NCBI RefSeq assembly: GCF_002906655.1
Contig: NZ_CP025794.1
Location: 3,348,001 to 3,412,000, forward strand
Source: Vibrio hyugaensis
GTDB lineage: Bacteria > Pseudomonadota > Gammaproteobacteria > Enterobacterales > Vibrionaceae
Direction: 5' to 3'
Length of the DNA stretch: 64,000 nucleotides
The notes under the pieces were generated by a model that saw only the letters and a program-made list of their open reading frames with translations, was not told where the DNA came from and searched no databases. Positions 8,990-18,092 of the stretch are shown here, piece by piece (the stretch's first letter is position 1; each line of letters opens with the position of its first letter). The translations under genes were made by a program, and so were the position numbers.

Positions 8990-10660
8990 ATGACTGAATC
9001 TTTTGCTCAACTCTTTGAAGAGTTTCTAAACGAAACAGAATTCCAACAAGGCAGCATCGTTAAAGGTACTGTAGTAGCTATCGAGAACGGTTTCGTTCTT
9101 GTTGACGCTGGTCTTAAGTCTGAATCTGCTATCCCTGCTGAACAGTTCAAGAACGCTGCTGGCGAACTTGAAGTTGAAGTTGGTGCTGAAGTAGACGTAG
9201 CTCTAGACGCTGTTGAAGATGGTTTCGGTGAAACTCAACTTTCTCGTGAGAAAGCTAAGCGTCACGAAGCTTGGATCGTTCTTGAGAAAGCTTACGAAGA
9301 AGCTGAAACTGTTGTTGGTATCATCAACGGTAAAGTTAAAGGCGGTTTCACTGTTGAACTAAACGGTATCCGTGCTTTCCTTCCTGGCTCTCTAGTAGAC
9401 GTACGTCCAATCCGCGACACTGCTCACCTAGAAAACAAAGAGCTAGAGTTCAAAGTTATCAAACTTGACCAAAAACGTAACAACGTAGTTGTTTCACGTC
9501 GTGCAGTTATCGAATCTGAGAACAGCGTTGAGCGTGACGAGCTTCTAGAAACTCTACAAGAAGGTTCTGAAGTTAAAGGTATCGTTAAGAACCTTACTGA
9601 CTACGGTGCGTTCGTTGACCTAGGTGGCGTTGACGGTCTTCTACATATCACAGATATGGCTTGGAAGCGCGTTAAGCACCCATCTGAAATCGTTAACGTT
9701 GGTGACGAGATCCAAGTTAAAGTTCTTAAGTTCGACCGTGAGCGTACTCGCGTATCACTAGGTCTTAAGCAACTAGGCGAAGATCCATGGGTAGCAATCG
9801 CTAAGCGTTACCCAGAAGGTCACAAACTAACTGGTCGCGTAACTAACCTAACTGACTACGGCTGCTTCGTTGAAATCGAAGAAGGCGTTGAAGGTCTAGT
9901 ACACGTTTCAGAAATGGATTGGACTAACAAGAACATCCACCCATCTAAAGTTGTTAATGTTGGCGACGAAGTTGAGGTTATGGTTCTTGAGATCGACGAA
10001 GAACGTCGTCGTATTTCTCTAGGTCTGAAACAGTGTAAAGCTAACCCATGGCAGTCATTCGCTGAAGCACAAGCTAAAGGCGACAAAGTTACTGGTAAGA
10101 TCAAGTCTATCACTGACTTCGGTATCTTCATCGGTCTAGAAGGCGGCATCGACGGTCTAGTTCACCTATCTGACATTTCTTGGAATGTTGCTGGCGAAGA
10201 AGCTGTACGTGAGTACAAGAAAGGCGACGAGATCTCTGCAGTTGTTCTAGCAGTAGACGCTGAGCGTGAGCGCATTTCTCTAGGCGTTAAGCAAATGGAA
10301 AACGACCCATTCAATGCTTACGTTGCTGACAACAAGAAAGGTGTTCTAGTTAACGCTACTGTAACTGCTGTTGACGCTAAAGGCGCTACAGTTGAAATCG
10401 CAGAAGGCGTTGAAGGTTACATCCGTGCTTCTGAAGTATCACGCGACCGCGTAGAAGATGCTTCTCTAATCCTAAGTGCTGGTGATGTTGTTGAAGCGAA
10501 GTTCACAGGTGTAGACCGTAAGAACCGCGTAATCAACCTATCTATCAAAGCTAAAGATGAAGCTGATGAGCAAGAAGCAATGGCATCTATCAACAAGCAA
10601 GACGAAGCTGCTTTTGGTAATGCAATGGCTGACGCTTTCAAAGCTGCTAAAGGCGAATAA
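8990..10660 (+). CDS. rpsA: 30S ribosomal protein S1
   Basis: RNA-binding ribosomal protein that brings mRNA to the 30S subunit (556 aa, the normal length). Six S1 OB-fold repeats are visible through recurring segments such as [39 protein letters not shown] and RISLGLKQ. Codon choice is strongly biased (GAA, GTT, GCT, CTA), as expected for a very highly expressed gene. A terminator follows at 10677. It is likely co-transcribed in part with cmk and controlled by its own leader. Confidence 0.98.
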   Translation: MTESFAQLFEEFLNETEFQQGSIVKGTVVAIENGFVLVDAGLKSESAIPAEQFKNAAGELEVEVGAEVDVALDAVEDGFGETQLSREKAKRHEAWIVLEKAYEEAETVVGIINGKVKGGFTVELNGIRAFLPGSLVDVRPIRDTAHLENKELEFKVIKLDQKRNNVVVSRRAVIESENSVERDELLETLQEGSEVKGIVKNLTDYGAFVDLGGVDGLLHITDMAWKRVKHPSEIVNVGDEIQVKVLKFDRERTRVSLGLKQLGEDPWVAIAKRYPEGHKLTGRVTNLTDYGCFVEIEEGVEGLVHVSEMDWTNKNIHPSKVVNVGDEVEVMVLEIDEERRRISLGLKQCKANPWQSFAEAQAKGDKVTGKIKSITDFGIFIGLEGGIDGLVHLSDISWNVAGEEAVREYKKGDEISAVVLAVDAERERISLGVKQMENDPFNAYVADNKKGVLVNATVTAVDAKGATVEIAEGVEGYIRASEVSRDRVEDASLILSAGDVVEAKFTGVDRKNRVINLSIKAKDEADEQEAMASINKQDEAAFGNAMADAFKAAKGE

Positions 10661-10676
10661 TTTACTCGCTTAAGCT

Positions 10677-10703
10677 AAAAAGGGGCCGCAAGGCTCCTTT
10701 TTT
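10677..10703 (+). terminator. rpsA terminator
   Basis: AGGGGCC (10681-10687, with one G-T pair) pairs with GGCTCCT around a GCAA tetraloop. It is followed by a run of T residues ending at 10703. Confidence 0.85.
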
Positions 10704-10723
10704 ATGCTTGCTATAAACTAAGT

Positions 10724-10843
10724 AGTAATACTAATGTTGATAAACTATGCTAAAAAAAGACATTTTTTGATTGCACATTTTGTGTAAAATTTGTCTAGAA
10801 TTGATAGCAAGTGTTTGTTGGAATTAGTATTACTTACTATAAT
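10724..10843 (+). promoter_or_regulatory. ihfB promoter with distant inverted operator-like repeats
   Basis: A consensus -10 TATAAT lies at 10838-10843, with TTGTTG at 10815-10820 17 bp upstream. The spacer contains ATTAGTATTACT (10823-10834). Its exact 12-bp inverted copy AGTAATACTAAT is at 10724-10735, 99 bp upstream. The position of one arm between -35 and -10 suggests a repressor site. The binding protein is unknown. Confidence 0.6.
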
Positions 10844-10873
10844 GAGTGATAAAGATACTCAAAGAGGGCAACT

Positions 10874-11158
10874 ATGACTAAGTCTGAACTGATTGAAAGA
10901 CTCTGCGCTGAGCAAACACATTTATCAGCGAAAGAGGTAGAAGATGCTGTAAAAGATATTTTAGAGCACATGGCCTCTACACTAGAGACCGGTGACCGTA
11001 TTGAGATCCGTGGCTTTGGTAGTTTTTCTCTTCATTACCGCGAGCCTCGCGTAGGTCGCAACCCTAAAACGGGCGACAAGGTGGAGTTGGAAGGTAAATA
11101 CGTTCCTCACTTCAAACCAGGCAAAGAGCTTCGTGAACGCGTAAATATGGATAGCTAA
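10874..11158 (+). CDS. ihfB: Integration host factor subunit beta
   Basis: DNA-bending nucleoid protein of the HU/IHF family (94 aa) that pairs with IhfA. It has the family N-terminus ([10 protein letters not shown]) and the beta-arm signature region [21 protein letters not shown], here with the usual proline at the intercalating tip. AGAGGG upstream of the ATG is a good ribosome binding site. It has its own strong promoter (10815-10843) and terminator, so it forms a separate unit between rpsA and lapA. Confidence 0.97.
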   Translation: MTKSELIERLCAEQTHLSAKEVEDAVKDILEHMASTLETGDRIEIRGFGSFSLHYREPRVGRNPKTGDKVELEGKYVPHFKPGKELRERVNMDS

Positions 11159-11176
11159 GGCTCTCTTATTAGTTTG

Positions 11177-11211
11177 AAAAAGCGGCATACTCTCGTGTAT
11201 GCCGCTTTTTT
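11177..11211 (+). terminator. ihfB terminator
   Basis: A perfect 9-bp GC-rich stem, GCGGCATAC (11182-11190) with GTATGCCGC (11197-11205), is flanked by A and T runs. It is one of the strongest terminators in the window and may work in both directions. Confidence 0.92.
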
Positions 11212-11298
11212 ATAACTAGATTATTGGTAATATACATGGTCTGAAGAAACATTTTACTGCATAATCTTACCTACTTACTCCTCGAAGGGTGATGTAAC

Positions 11299-11592
11299 AT
11301 GAAAATTATAAAAATCATTGCTGTTTTAGCTCTCTTTTTAATTGCACTGGCTTTAGGTTCTCAAAACCAAGAGATCGTTACCTTTAATTATCTTCTGGCG
11401 AAAGGTGAGTTCCACCTATCAACCCTGCTGGGTGTAGTGTTTGTCGTTGGTTTTGGCATAGCTTGGGTTATCTTTGCTAGTGTTCAGTTCAAAACTCAAC
11501 TGCAAGTGCGTCGTCTGAAAAAGAAACTTAAAAAGTATGAGCCCGCTGAAGCAGAACAACCTGCAAAACCAGCAGTAGAAAAACAGGCATAA
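11299..11592 (+). CDS. lapA: LapA (YciS), lipopolysaccharide assembly membrane protein
   Basis: Small inner-membrane protein (97 aa, DUF1049 family) with two transmembrane segments, about residues 3-21 and 42-62. A basic C-terminal stretch follows (RRLKKKLKKY). In E. coli LapA works next to LapB in control of LPS biosynthesis. It is preceded by a suitable Shine-Dalgarno (AAGGGTG) and followed 18 bp later by lapB, as in other gamma-proteobacteria. Confidence 0.92.
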   Translation: MKIIKIIAVLALFLIALALGSQNQEIVTFNYLLAKGEFHLSTLLGVVFVVGFGIAWVIFASVQFKTQLQVRRLKKKLKKYEPAEAEQPAKPAVEKQA

Positions 11593-11610
11593 GGATAAGG
11601 CTTAACTTTA

Positions 11611-12786
11611 ATGCTTGAACTACTCTTCTTGTTATTGCCAATAGCCGCCGCCTATGGCTGGTACATGGGCCACCGTAGCGCTCAGCAAGACAAGCAGAAG
11701 CAATCTCATCAGATATCCCGTCAGTATGTGACGGGTCTTAACCTGCTTCTATCTGATCAATCAGATAAGGCGGTTGACCACTTCATTGAATTGCTCCAAG
11801 TTGATAACGAAACGATAGATACTCACCTAGCGTTGGGTAATCTTTTCCGTTCTCGTGGTGAAGTCGACCGAGCAATTCGAATCCACCAAAATCTCATTTC
11901 TCGTTCTGGCCTCACGCTAGACCAGAAGAATCTCGCACTTCAGCAGCTCGCTAAAGATTACATGGCCTCTGGTTTCTTAGACCGTGCAGAAAAAATCTTT
12001 GAACAGTTAGTGGAGGAGCCAGACCATCGTGAAAGTGCACTTCAGCAGCTTGTCACCATCTACCAGCAAACGCGTGAGTGGGAAAAAGCCATTCATTACG
12101 CAAACCAGTTGGCGAAGATGGGTAAGAAGCGCACTCGTATTCGTGCCAACATTGCACATTTCTGGTGTGAGTTAGCCATGCTTGACCAAGCCGATGGTAA
12201 CATCAGTAAAGCGATTCAACATTTCAAGAAAGCACTGTCAGAAGACCCTAAATGCGTTCGTGCGAGCATTGCCCTTGGCCGGGTGTATTTAGAGTCAGAA
12301 GATTACAAGCACACCATCAAGTACCTGACAGGCGTGCTTGAGCAAGATAAAGACTTTATTAGTGATGTCCTACCAACGATTGCTGAGTGTTACCACCACT
12401 TAGGTCAGGAAGATGAACTCGTAGAATTCTTACGTGCCTGTATCGATAAAAAGGCGGGTGTATCGTCCGAATTAATGTTGGCGCAACTTGTCGCGCATCA
12501 TGAGAGTGTTGGTGCCGCGCAAGAGCTGTTGACGAAACAACTACTGAAAAACCCAACCATGAAAGGCTTTTACCGCCTTATTGATTACCATATTGCAGAA
12601 GCAGAAGACGGTCGTGCAAAGGACAGTCTATCGACACTGCAAGCCATGGTTGGTGAACAGTTAAAAGTGAAGCCACATTACCGATGCAGGAAGTGTGGCT
12701 TCTCAACCCATTCCCTTTACTGGCATTGTCCATCTTGTAAAGGATGGGGGACGATCAAGCCAATCCGCGGATTGGACGGTGAATAA
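11611..12786 (+). CDS. lapB: LapB (YciM), TPR protein controlling LPS synthesis
   Basis: Inner-membrane-anchored adaptor (391 aa) that in E. coli promotes FtsH degradation of LpxC and so limits LPS synthesis. An N-terminal hydrophobic anchor (residues ~1-17) is followed by a long array of tetratricopeptide repeats. A C-terminal rubredoxin-like metal site follows, with CRKC near residue 355 and CPSC near residue 373, as in LapB. It is the second gene of the lapAB pair and lies upstream of pyrF. Confidence 0.95.
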   Translation: MLELLFLLLPIAAAYGWYMGHRSAQQDKQKQSHQISRQYVTGLNLLLSDQSDKAVDHFIELLQVDNETIDTHLALGNLFRSRGEVDRAIRIHQNLISRSGLTLDQKNLALQQLAKDYMASGFLDRAEKIFEQLVEEPDHRESALQQLVTIYQQTREWEKAIHYANQLAKMGKKRTRIRANIAHFWCELAMLDQADGNISKAIQHFKKALSEDPKCVRASIALGRVYLESEDYKHTIKYLTGVLEQDKDFISDVLPTIAECYHHLGQEDELVEFLRACIDKKAGVSSELMLAQLVAHHESVGAAQELLTKQLLKNPTMKGFYRLIDYHIAEAEDGRAKDSLSTLQAMVGEQLKVKPHYRCRKCGFSTHSLYWHCPSCKGWGTIKPIRGLDGE

Positions 12787-12870
12787 TTTTAATGCAGCTG
12801 GCAGAGTTTCTGTCCGCTGCATTTTTTTAAGCTTTATTTTATAAGAACCAAAAAATAGTTAGGAGATGAA

Positions 12871-13572
12871 ATGATCGACCAAAAAGTTATTGTCGCACTG
12901 GATTATGATAACCAAGCTGATGCGCTTGCATTCGTAGATAGAATTGATCCTGCGTCATGTCGCCTAAAAGTAGGCAAGGAAATGTTTACACTATTTGGTC
13001 CTGATTTCGTACGTGAACTTCATAAACGTAGGTTCTCTGTGTTCCTAGACCTGAAATTTCACGATATCCCGAATACGTGTTCAAAAGCCGTGCGAGCAGC
13101 CGCTGAGTTGGGTGTATGGATGGTAAACGTTCACGCAAGCGGTGGTGAGCGTATGATGGCAGCTTCCCGTGAAATCCTAGAGCCGTATGGTACAGATCGC
13201 CCGTTATTGATTGGTGTAACGGTACTGACCAGTATGGAACAAAGCGACTTAGCTGGGATTGGCTTAAACGTGGCTCCTCAGGAGCAGGTGGTCCGCCTTG
13301 CAACGCTAACTAAGAACTCTGGCCTAGACGGCGTAGTCTGTTCAGCTCAGGAATCTTCAATGCTTAAGAGTGAGCTTGGTAAAGAGTTTAAGCTCATTAC
13401 TCCTGGGATTCGTCCTGCAGGTTCTGAACAAGGCGACCAACGTCGTATTATGACACCAGTCGATGCGATTCAAGCAGGCTCAGACTACCTAGTGATTGGT
13501 CGTCCTATTACTCAAGCTACCGACCCAGCAGCAGTGCTTAAATCCATCAACGATAACTTGGCGAATATGTAA
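12871..13572 (+). CDS. pyrF: Orotidine 5'-phosphate decarboxylase
   Basis: Last step of de novo UMP synthesis, converting OMP to UMP (233 aa, cytosolic). The N-terminal VALDYDNQ and the catalytic [10 protein letters not shown] (about residues 60-69) are intact. The C-terminal phosphate loop is present as TPGIRPAG and VIGRPIT. TTAGGAGATGAA before the ATG is a strong ribosome binding site. It is followed by a clear terminator. Confidence 0.97.
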   Translation: MIDQKVIVALDYDNQADALAFVDRIDPASCRLKVGKEMFTLFGPDFVRELHKRRFSVFLDLKFHDIPNTCSKAVRAAAELGVWMVNVHASGGERMMAASREILEPYGTDRPLLIGVTVLTSMEQSDLAGIGLNVAPQEQVVRLATLTKNSGLDGVVCSAQESSMLKSELGKEFKLITPGIRPAGSEQGDQRRIMTPVDAIQAGSDYLVIGRPITQATDPAAVLKSINDNLANM

Positions 13573-13594
13573 ACATTGTTGAAATGGAAGATGG

Positions 13595-13628
13595 AAAGGT
13601 GAAGTGGAAATGCTTCACCTTTTTTGTT
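13595..13628 (+). terminator. pyrF terminator
   Basis: AAAGGTGAAG (13595-13604) pairs perfectly with CTTCACCTTT (13613-13622), followed by T-rich sequence. Confidence 0.9.
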
Positions 13629-14001
13629 TTTGTAACGCAGAAAATCTGAGGTGTAAGCTTGAATTGAATATCGTCGGATAGTGTTAGATTAGGCGATAGG
13701 ACTGCTACGATCACACTTTGGTAACATAACTCGCTGTGATGATGTGAAATTGCAAGCATGTGTTATGGATGGGTTGCGTTACAAATGTGTAACGAATACT
13801 ATGAGGTTGATGCATTCACTGCGTTGTAAGGTCTAGGATGACCTCGTGAAACTCTCTGATATTAATATGTAAAGTGGATAGGAATTCACTTGGTATTAGC
13901 GCTTATTATTTCCTTTACTGTGCCTTGGCATAGCCTCTCCGAGATTCACTTGTTGTCGCTCCATTTAGTCTTACCGCGTAAACACAACAAGGAAGAATAC
14001 A
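13629..14001. other. Intergenic region with a palindrome, upstream of the binding-protein gene
   Basis: No convincing gene is present. A palindrome at 13777-13794, CGTTACA and TGTAACG around 4 bases, is a candidate operator for the downstream gene. TGTAACG also occurs once more near 13630. AAGGA before 14002 gives the ribosome binding site of the next gene. Confidence 0.5.
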
Positions 14002-15849
14002 ATGATAAAAACCCTGCCATTTGCAGCACTGGCAACATTGATGGCAACCAGCTTTCAAGTTAGCGCGGCTGAGCTACCAGCAGAGGTAGAATGGATTTCA
14101 AACAATAATGAGCCTCTGTTTGCTTCAGAAGAAGCGGTACGAGGTGGAACATACCGCACCTATATTCCGAGTTTTCCTCAAACTTTGCGTAGTGTCGGTC
14201 CTGATGCTAACTCAGGCCTGCGTCAATACTTAATGGACGGAACGCCAAAGCTTGCTCAGCGCCATCCTAATACTGGCAAGTGGATCCCTCAATTGGCGAA
14301 AGCATGGGCATTTGGTGACGACTTTAAGACGGTTTATTTTCAGCTAGATGAAGCGGCAAAATGGTCTGATGGTGAGAAGATAACTGCCGATGACTACGTG
14401 TTTATGATGAAGTACTACACGTCAGAAGACATCATTGATCCGTGGTACAACGATTTCTTTAAAACAAGCATTGTAAGCGTAGAGAAAATCGATGACTACA
14501 CCATCCAAGTAAACCTTGCTGTGGAACAGAGCCAAGATGCTTTGATGGTTCTGATCAACATGCCAAGTAATGGTTTTCAGCCTCGCCCAGAGCACTTTTT
14601 TGAAGGGGAAAAAGACGAAAACAAAGATGGTATGCCGGACAACTTTGTTCGTAAGTTCAACTTCAAATCAGAGCCTACCGCGGCACCTTATTACATTGAT
14701 AAAGTAAAGAAAGGTAAGAGCGTGACGTTTAAACACGTTGGTGAAGATTGGTGGGGTTATAACAACCGTTACTACAAAAATCGTTACAATGTAGACAAGG
14801 TTCGTATTACCGTGATTCGTGATGAAGACATCGCGATGAAGCACTTCGAGAAGGGCAATTTAGACTACTTCGAGATGGTGTTACCTAACTTCTGGCATGA
14901 TAAAACAGACAGTGAAGTGTACAAGAAAGGCTATGTACAGAAATACTGGGGCTTCAACCAGTCGCCTCAGGGGGCGGGTGGTCTGTGGATGAACACGGCA
15001 ATGCCGATGCTAGACAACTTAGAAGTGCGTAAAGGTGTGATGGCAGCAACAGACTACGACGGTATGATCGCAAACATCATGCGTGGTGACTACTCTCGTA
15101 AGCCACATGGTCTTGGTTTTGGCCACGGTGAGTATGATGATCCAAGCAACACACCACCGAAGTTTGATGCTGCAGAGGCAGTAAAACATTTCGAGAAAGC
15201 CGGCTTTGATAAAATTGGTTCGGATGGTATCCGCGTCAATGATAAAGGTGAGCGTTTGAGTTTTGCGATTACCTACGGTTACAACTCACACACTCCACGT
15301 ATTGCGTACTTAAAAGAGCAAGCGAAGTTGGCAGGTTTGGAGTTTACCTTAAACCTTGTTGATGGTTCTTCGGCGTTTAAATACATTCTGGAGAAAAAAC
15401 ACCAACTAGCTTTCTTGAATATGGGCTCTGGTGAGATTCCTGCTTACTGGGAATATTTCCATTCAGATAACGCAAACAAACCACAAACGAACGCGCACAC
15501 CAACTACAGCAGCCCAGAGCTAGATAAGCTGATTGAAGCATATGATAATGAGTTTGAACAACAAAAACGCTACGACTTGTCTCGTCAGATCCAAAAATAC
15601 ATCGGCGATGCGAATGTGATTGTTCCAGGCTACATGGTGCCATATACACGTTATGCTCACTGGCGTTGGGTTAAGATTGCTAGCGACGGTATGACAAAAA
15701 ATACCGAATGGATTTTGCATCCGATGGACATTGGTAACTTTTGGTTAGATACATCGGTTAAGAAAGAAACAGAGAAAGCGATGAAGAGCCGCAAAGCGTT
15801 CCCTGAAGTAACGGTTATCGACGATCGTTATAAGCTTTCAGCAAATTAG
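14002..15849 (+). CDS. Extracellular solute-binding protein, family 5 (YejA/OppA-like)
   Basis: Periplasmic substrate-binding component of a peptide-type ABC transporter (615 aa). The Sec signal peptide is residues 1 to about 23 (cleavage near VSAAE). Family-5 features include the GGTYR start of the mature domain, QLAKAWAFGDDFKTVYFQL and the SDGEKITADDYVFM segment. The sequence is closest in feel to YejA, the microcin C/peptide binding protein. No permease or ATPase gene is adjacent, so it is an orphan binding protein here. A strong bidirectional terminator follows. The ligand is not predictable. Confidence 0.85.
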   Translation: MIKTLPFAALATLMATSFQVSAAELPAEVEWISNNNEPLFASEEAVRGGTYRTYIPSFPQTLRSVGPDANSGLRQYLMDGTPKLAQRHPNTGKWIPQLAKAWAFGDDFKTVYFQLDEAAKWSDGEKITADDYVFMMKYYTSEDIIDPWYNDFFKTSIVSVEKIDDYTIQVNLAVEQSQDALMVLINMPSNGFQPRPEHFFEGEKDENKDGMPDNFVRKFNFKSEPTAAPYYIDKVKKGKSVTFKHVGEDWWGYNNRYYKNRYNVDKVRITVIRDEDIAMKHFEKGNLDYFEMVLPNFWHDKTDSEVYKKGYVQKYWGFNQSPQGAGGLWMNTAMPMLDNLEVRKGVMAATDYDGMIANIMRGDYSRKPHGLGFGHGEYDDPSNTPPKFDAAEAVKHFEKAGFDKIGSDGIRVNDKGERLSFAITYGYNSHTPRIAYLKEQAKLAGLEFTLNLVDGSSAFKYILEKKHQLAFLNMGSGEIPAYWEYFHSDNANKPQTNAHTNYSSPELDKLIEAYDNEFEQQKRYDLSRQIQKYIGDANVIVPGYMVPYTRYAHWRWVKIASDGMTKNTEWILHPMDIGNFWLDTSVKKETEKAMKSRKAFPEVTVIDDRYKLSAN

Positions 15850-15867
15850 TTATTTAGTAAGTAGTTA

Positions 15868-15907
15868 GTAAAAAGCCCCGAAACTCGATTGAGTCGGGGC
15901 TTTTTTA
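15868..15907. terminator. Bidirectional terminator after the binding-protein gene
   Basis: AAAAGCCCCGA pairs with TCGGGGCTTTT, and an inner ACTC/GAGT stem surrounds the loop. T-runs are available in both directions, so it can also end the convergent gene at 15920. Confidence 0.9.
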
Positions 15908-15919
15908 TTCTCGAGGTGT

Positions 15920-16159
15920 TTAGCTTACTAGGAAAGAAGCTTCCAGCAAGTAAGTTTTCACATCACCGAGCGGAGCAAATTCTTTATCGATGGTCTTAAA
16001 GCGTTCATCGATAGAATCGCTAGAGACGATTTGGCTAAATGTTTCCACTGAGAAAGTCTCATTAGCTTTAAAGAATTGATGCACATTCTCTAATTGAACT
16101 TTATGGATATGTTCCACTTTACTCAGTGCTGTAGTTAGATCTGAAATATTAATCGACAT
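15920..16159 (-). CDS. Small hypothetical protein
   Basis: A 79-aa acidic, probably cytosolic protein that I do not recognise. There is no signal peptide, membrane helix or cysteine. It starts MSINISDLTTALSKVEHIHK and is predicted mostly helical. A GAG about 8 nt upstream of the ATG is a weak ribosome binding site. It sits convergent to the binding-protein gene and shares the bidirectional terminator at 15868-15907, which supports it as a real transcription unit. Confidence 0.55.
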   Translation of the reverse strand: MSINISDLTTALSKVEHIHKVQLENVHQFFKANETFSVETFSQIVSSDSIDERFKTIDKEFAPLGDVKTYLLEASFLVS

Positions 16160-16318
16160 TGCTGCTCAAGCGCCTTATCTATTGACCATGTGACTGGGTT
16201 TTATAATTTTCGCTAAGGGTATCTCAAGCTAAGTGCCACAAACATGATTGAGATCAGGTGGAGCGTATTTATTGAGCATGAAAGGAAAGGCGAACAAAGG
16301 GAGAGTCTAACCTAGAGG

Positions 16319-16792
16319 CTATTTATTACCATTCTCATGAGATTGCATACACAATTCTTCTAACCATTTTCGATGGTAGTTTTTTAGGCTACTTTGGGAA
16401 AAGTATTTGGTCAGCCAAGTCATACCTCCTCGCTGCGTGCTTTCGGTAATAATGTTACAGCCAATGTTGGTTGGTTCAAGTACCCATGCATGATACATGT
16501 TTACATCGCCTTTCTTTCCTCTCCAAGCTAAGCGTTGATTCGGAACGTATTCAACGACAGTACAGTGAAAGTCAACGGTAGAGGTTTTCCAACGGAACAT
16601 CGTATTTTTACATAAGGTATGGTCACCATTAAGTATTTGTACCATCGTTTTGGTATGTCGCCATGCTGGTGCTCGTACTAAATGTTGCCAAACCTTTTCT
16701 GGTGATTCAGGGATTTCTATCTGGTTACATACGTGCATATGAGAGTGCTTAGGGTGGTAATAGTCCGGCCAGATAATTTCCAATTTGCTCAT
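16319..16792 (-). CDS. SRPBCC (START-like) family protein
   Basis: Protein of 157 aa with the layout of the SRPBCC/polyketide-cyclase-like fold: an early strand (HVCNQIEIPESPEKVWQHLV) followed by YVPNQRLAWRG and TESTQRGGMTW. Members bind hydrophobic ligands in a deep pocket, and the substrate here is unknown. It lies 80 bp downstream of the outer-membrane protein gene on the same strand, with a hairpin between them, so co-transcription is possible but not proven. Confidence 0.7.
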   Translation of the reverse strand: MSKLEIIWPDYYHPKHSHMHVCNQIEIPESPEKVWQHLVRAPAWRHTKTMVQILNGDHTLCKNTMFRWKTSTVDFHCTVVEYVPNQRLAWRGKKGDVNMYHAWVLEPTNIGCNIITESTQRGGMTWLTKYFSQSSLKNYHRKWLEELCMQSHENGNK

Positions 16793-16837
16793 CTAACGAT
16801 ACTGTGTTGTTTCATCCTTTTTAGCTTAGGTGAGTTC

Positions 16838-16865
16838 AGGGCGAAGTGCCGAAACACTTCGCCCT
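16838..16865. terminator. Strong hairpin between the outer-membrane gene and the SRPBCC gene
   Basis: AGGGCGAAGTG (16838-16848) pairs perfectly with CACTTCGCCCT (16855-16865). No T-run follows on either strand, so it may be a weak terminator or an mRNA-stabilising hairpin. Confidence 0.6.
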
Positions 16866-16872
16866 AAAGTGA

Positions 16873-17652
16873 TTAAAAGTACAAACCAAGACCGATTAAG
16901 AAGCCATGCGAGGCGGTATCGTATTCAAAAGTTCCTTTGTTTACGTAATCAACCCAAGTGGATTTGTAAGCGAGGTTAACGTCTGACCAATCATTAATGT
17001 GGTAACGCAAACCAAATTGGGTCGCATAGGTAAAGTTGGTGTCTTTACCTAAACCGGCATCCAAGCTGGCATGAAAGCGCCAATCTTTGGTTAGGTCATT
17101 GATCCATCGAACACCCATTAGAAAATCAACCCAGTCTTCTTTGATGTTGAGTCTATCCACCAGAATACGATTATCGTTGCGGTAAACCTTGCCCTTGATG
17201 TCGTTATCCCACCAACGTAAGCCAAACATGTAATCGATCATGCCGAAGGAGTAGGTTTCACGCTGAAATGCTTTTGCTTCGAGAACGCCTTGGCGGATTT
17301 CCAAATCAGCACGATAACTGACATTTGGGAGAATACCTGACAGGTTATTTACGTCACCACTGAGGTCCATAAAACTGTAATCGATGTAGTAACCCCATTT
17401 GTTTTGATATACCCCTTCAAGTCTTGCCATAGCGCCAATATCGAGATGATCCATGATGAACTTTGGATCGACATCGAGACTGGAAGAGAAGTTACCCATG
17501 GTGGTATCACCATTGATATTTAAGGCGAGCATGTAGATCTCGACACTGTGTTGCCAGTTGCTTGGTGGGGATTGCGTATCTTCTGCTATTGCGTTTGGAG
17601 CCACTGCAAGCGAGGAAATAAGGGCGATAGAAGGGAAGGTCATCTTAGCCAT
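16873..17652 (-). CDS. Outer-membrane beta-barrel protein of unknown function
   Basis: 259 aa with a signal peptide (residues 1 to about 23, ending NAIAED). The mature part alternates polar and aromatic residues as beta-strands (WGYYIDYSFMDL, FGMIDYMFGLRWW, VNLAYKSTWVDY). It ends in GLGLYF, a terminal phenylalanine typical of BAM-assembled barrels. A second in-frame ATG three codons in is possible. The family was not identified. It is probably an 8- to 10-stranded barrel. Confidence 0.75.
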   Translation of the reverse strand: MAKMTFPSIALISSLAVAPNAIAEDTQSPPSNWQHSVEIYMLALNINGDTTMGNFSSSLDVDPKFIMDHLDIGAMARLEGVYQNKWGYYIDYSFMDLSGDVNNLSGILPNVSYRADLEIRQGVLEAKAFQRETYSFGMIDYMFGLRWWDNDIKGKVYRNDNRILVDRLNIKEDWVDFLMGVRWINDLTKDWRFHASLDAGLGKDTNFTYATQFGLRYHINDWSDVNLAYKSTWVDYVNKGTFEYDTASHGFLIGLGLYF

Positions 17653-17918
17653 ATCAACGTCCGTGTTTGTAATCGTTATTAAATGAATTGCACAAAATTA
17701 GCGTAGAGCATGGATTGCAGTAATTCAAAATCTCAGGTTTATGGATAACTTTCTTTTCAATTCAGCGTGATACCGATTCTCTATGATCGAGCTGAGATCT
17801 TTTTTGTAAATAACTCTAGACCGACCGGTTTGTATTGTGTATTCTTTAACCATCGAAGAGCGTGGTAACGCGTTCAACATTCAACGTCGATGGAATGACA
17901 TTTGACGGAGAATCCCAG

Positions 17919-17984
17919 ATGAAAATCGAAAACGTACTGCTATCCGGTTTGTGTATTTTGGCGCCTTTATTGATGTTTGCTTAA
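17919..17984 (+). CDS. Very small hydrophobic peptide (21 aa)
   Basis: The peptide starts MKIENVLLSGLCILAPL and ends LMFA, a charged start followed by one possible membrane span. GGAG at 17907-17910 is placed 8 nt before the ATG. A hairpin with AGGCTT/AAGCCT arms and a pyrimidine tail follows the stop within 10 nt. This is a complete small transcription unit layout. Function is unknown. It could be a small membrane protein, a leader peptide or the hydrophobic half of a toxin system. Existence of the peptide is inference. Confidence 0.45.
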   Translation: MKIENVLLSGLCILAPLLMFA

Positions 17985-17992
17985 AGACACAC

Positions 17993-18012
17993 AGGCTTCA
18001 TCAAGCCTCTTT
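17993..18012 (+). terminator. Hairpin after the 21-codon ORF
   Basis: AGGCTT (17993-17998) pairs with AAGCCT (18003-18008) around CATC, followed by CTTTC. It is short but well placed as a terminator. Confidence 0.5.
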
Positions 18013-18092
18013 CAAAAATGCATTAATTATGCAACTTGTTTAATTTGTTAATTTAACTACGCTGTATGTGAAACAGCGAATCAGGAGACGTC

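Larger units (their letters stand above)
17653..18092. other. Intergenic region holding a short membrane-peptide ORF
   Basis: About 440 bp between two divergent genes. The left part is AT-rich promoter sequence. A 21-codon ORF with its own ribosome binding site and hairpin lies at 17919-18012 and is listed separately. Nothing else was recognised. Confidence 0.6.

Noticed and set aside
8990..10660. Internal sequence repeats within rpsA
   Set aside because: They reflect the six homologous S1 domains and strong codon bias, not a DNA repeat element.
13547..13759. 70-codon minus-strand ORF downstream of pyrF
   Set aside because: It spans the pyrF terminator and has no plausible start signal or family.
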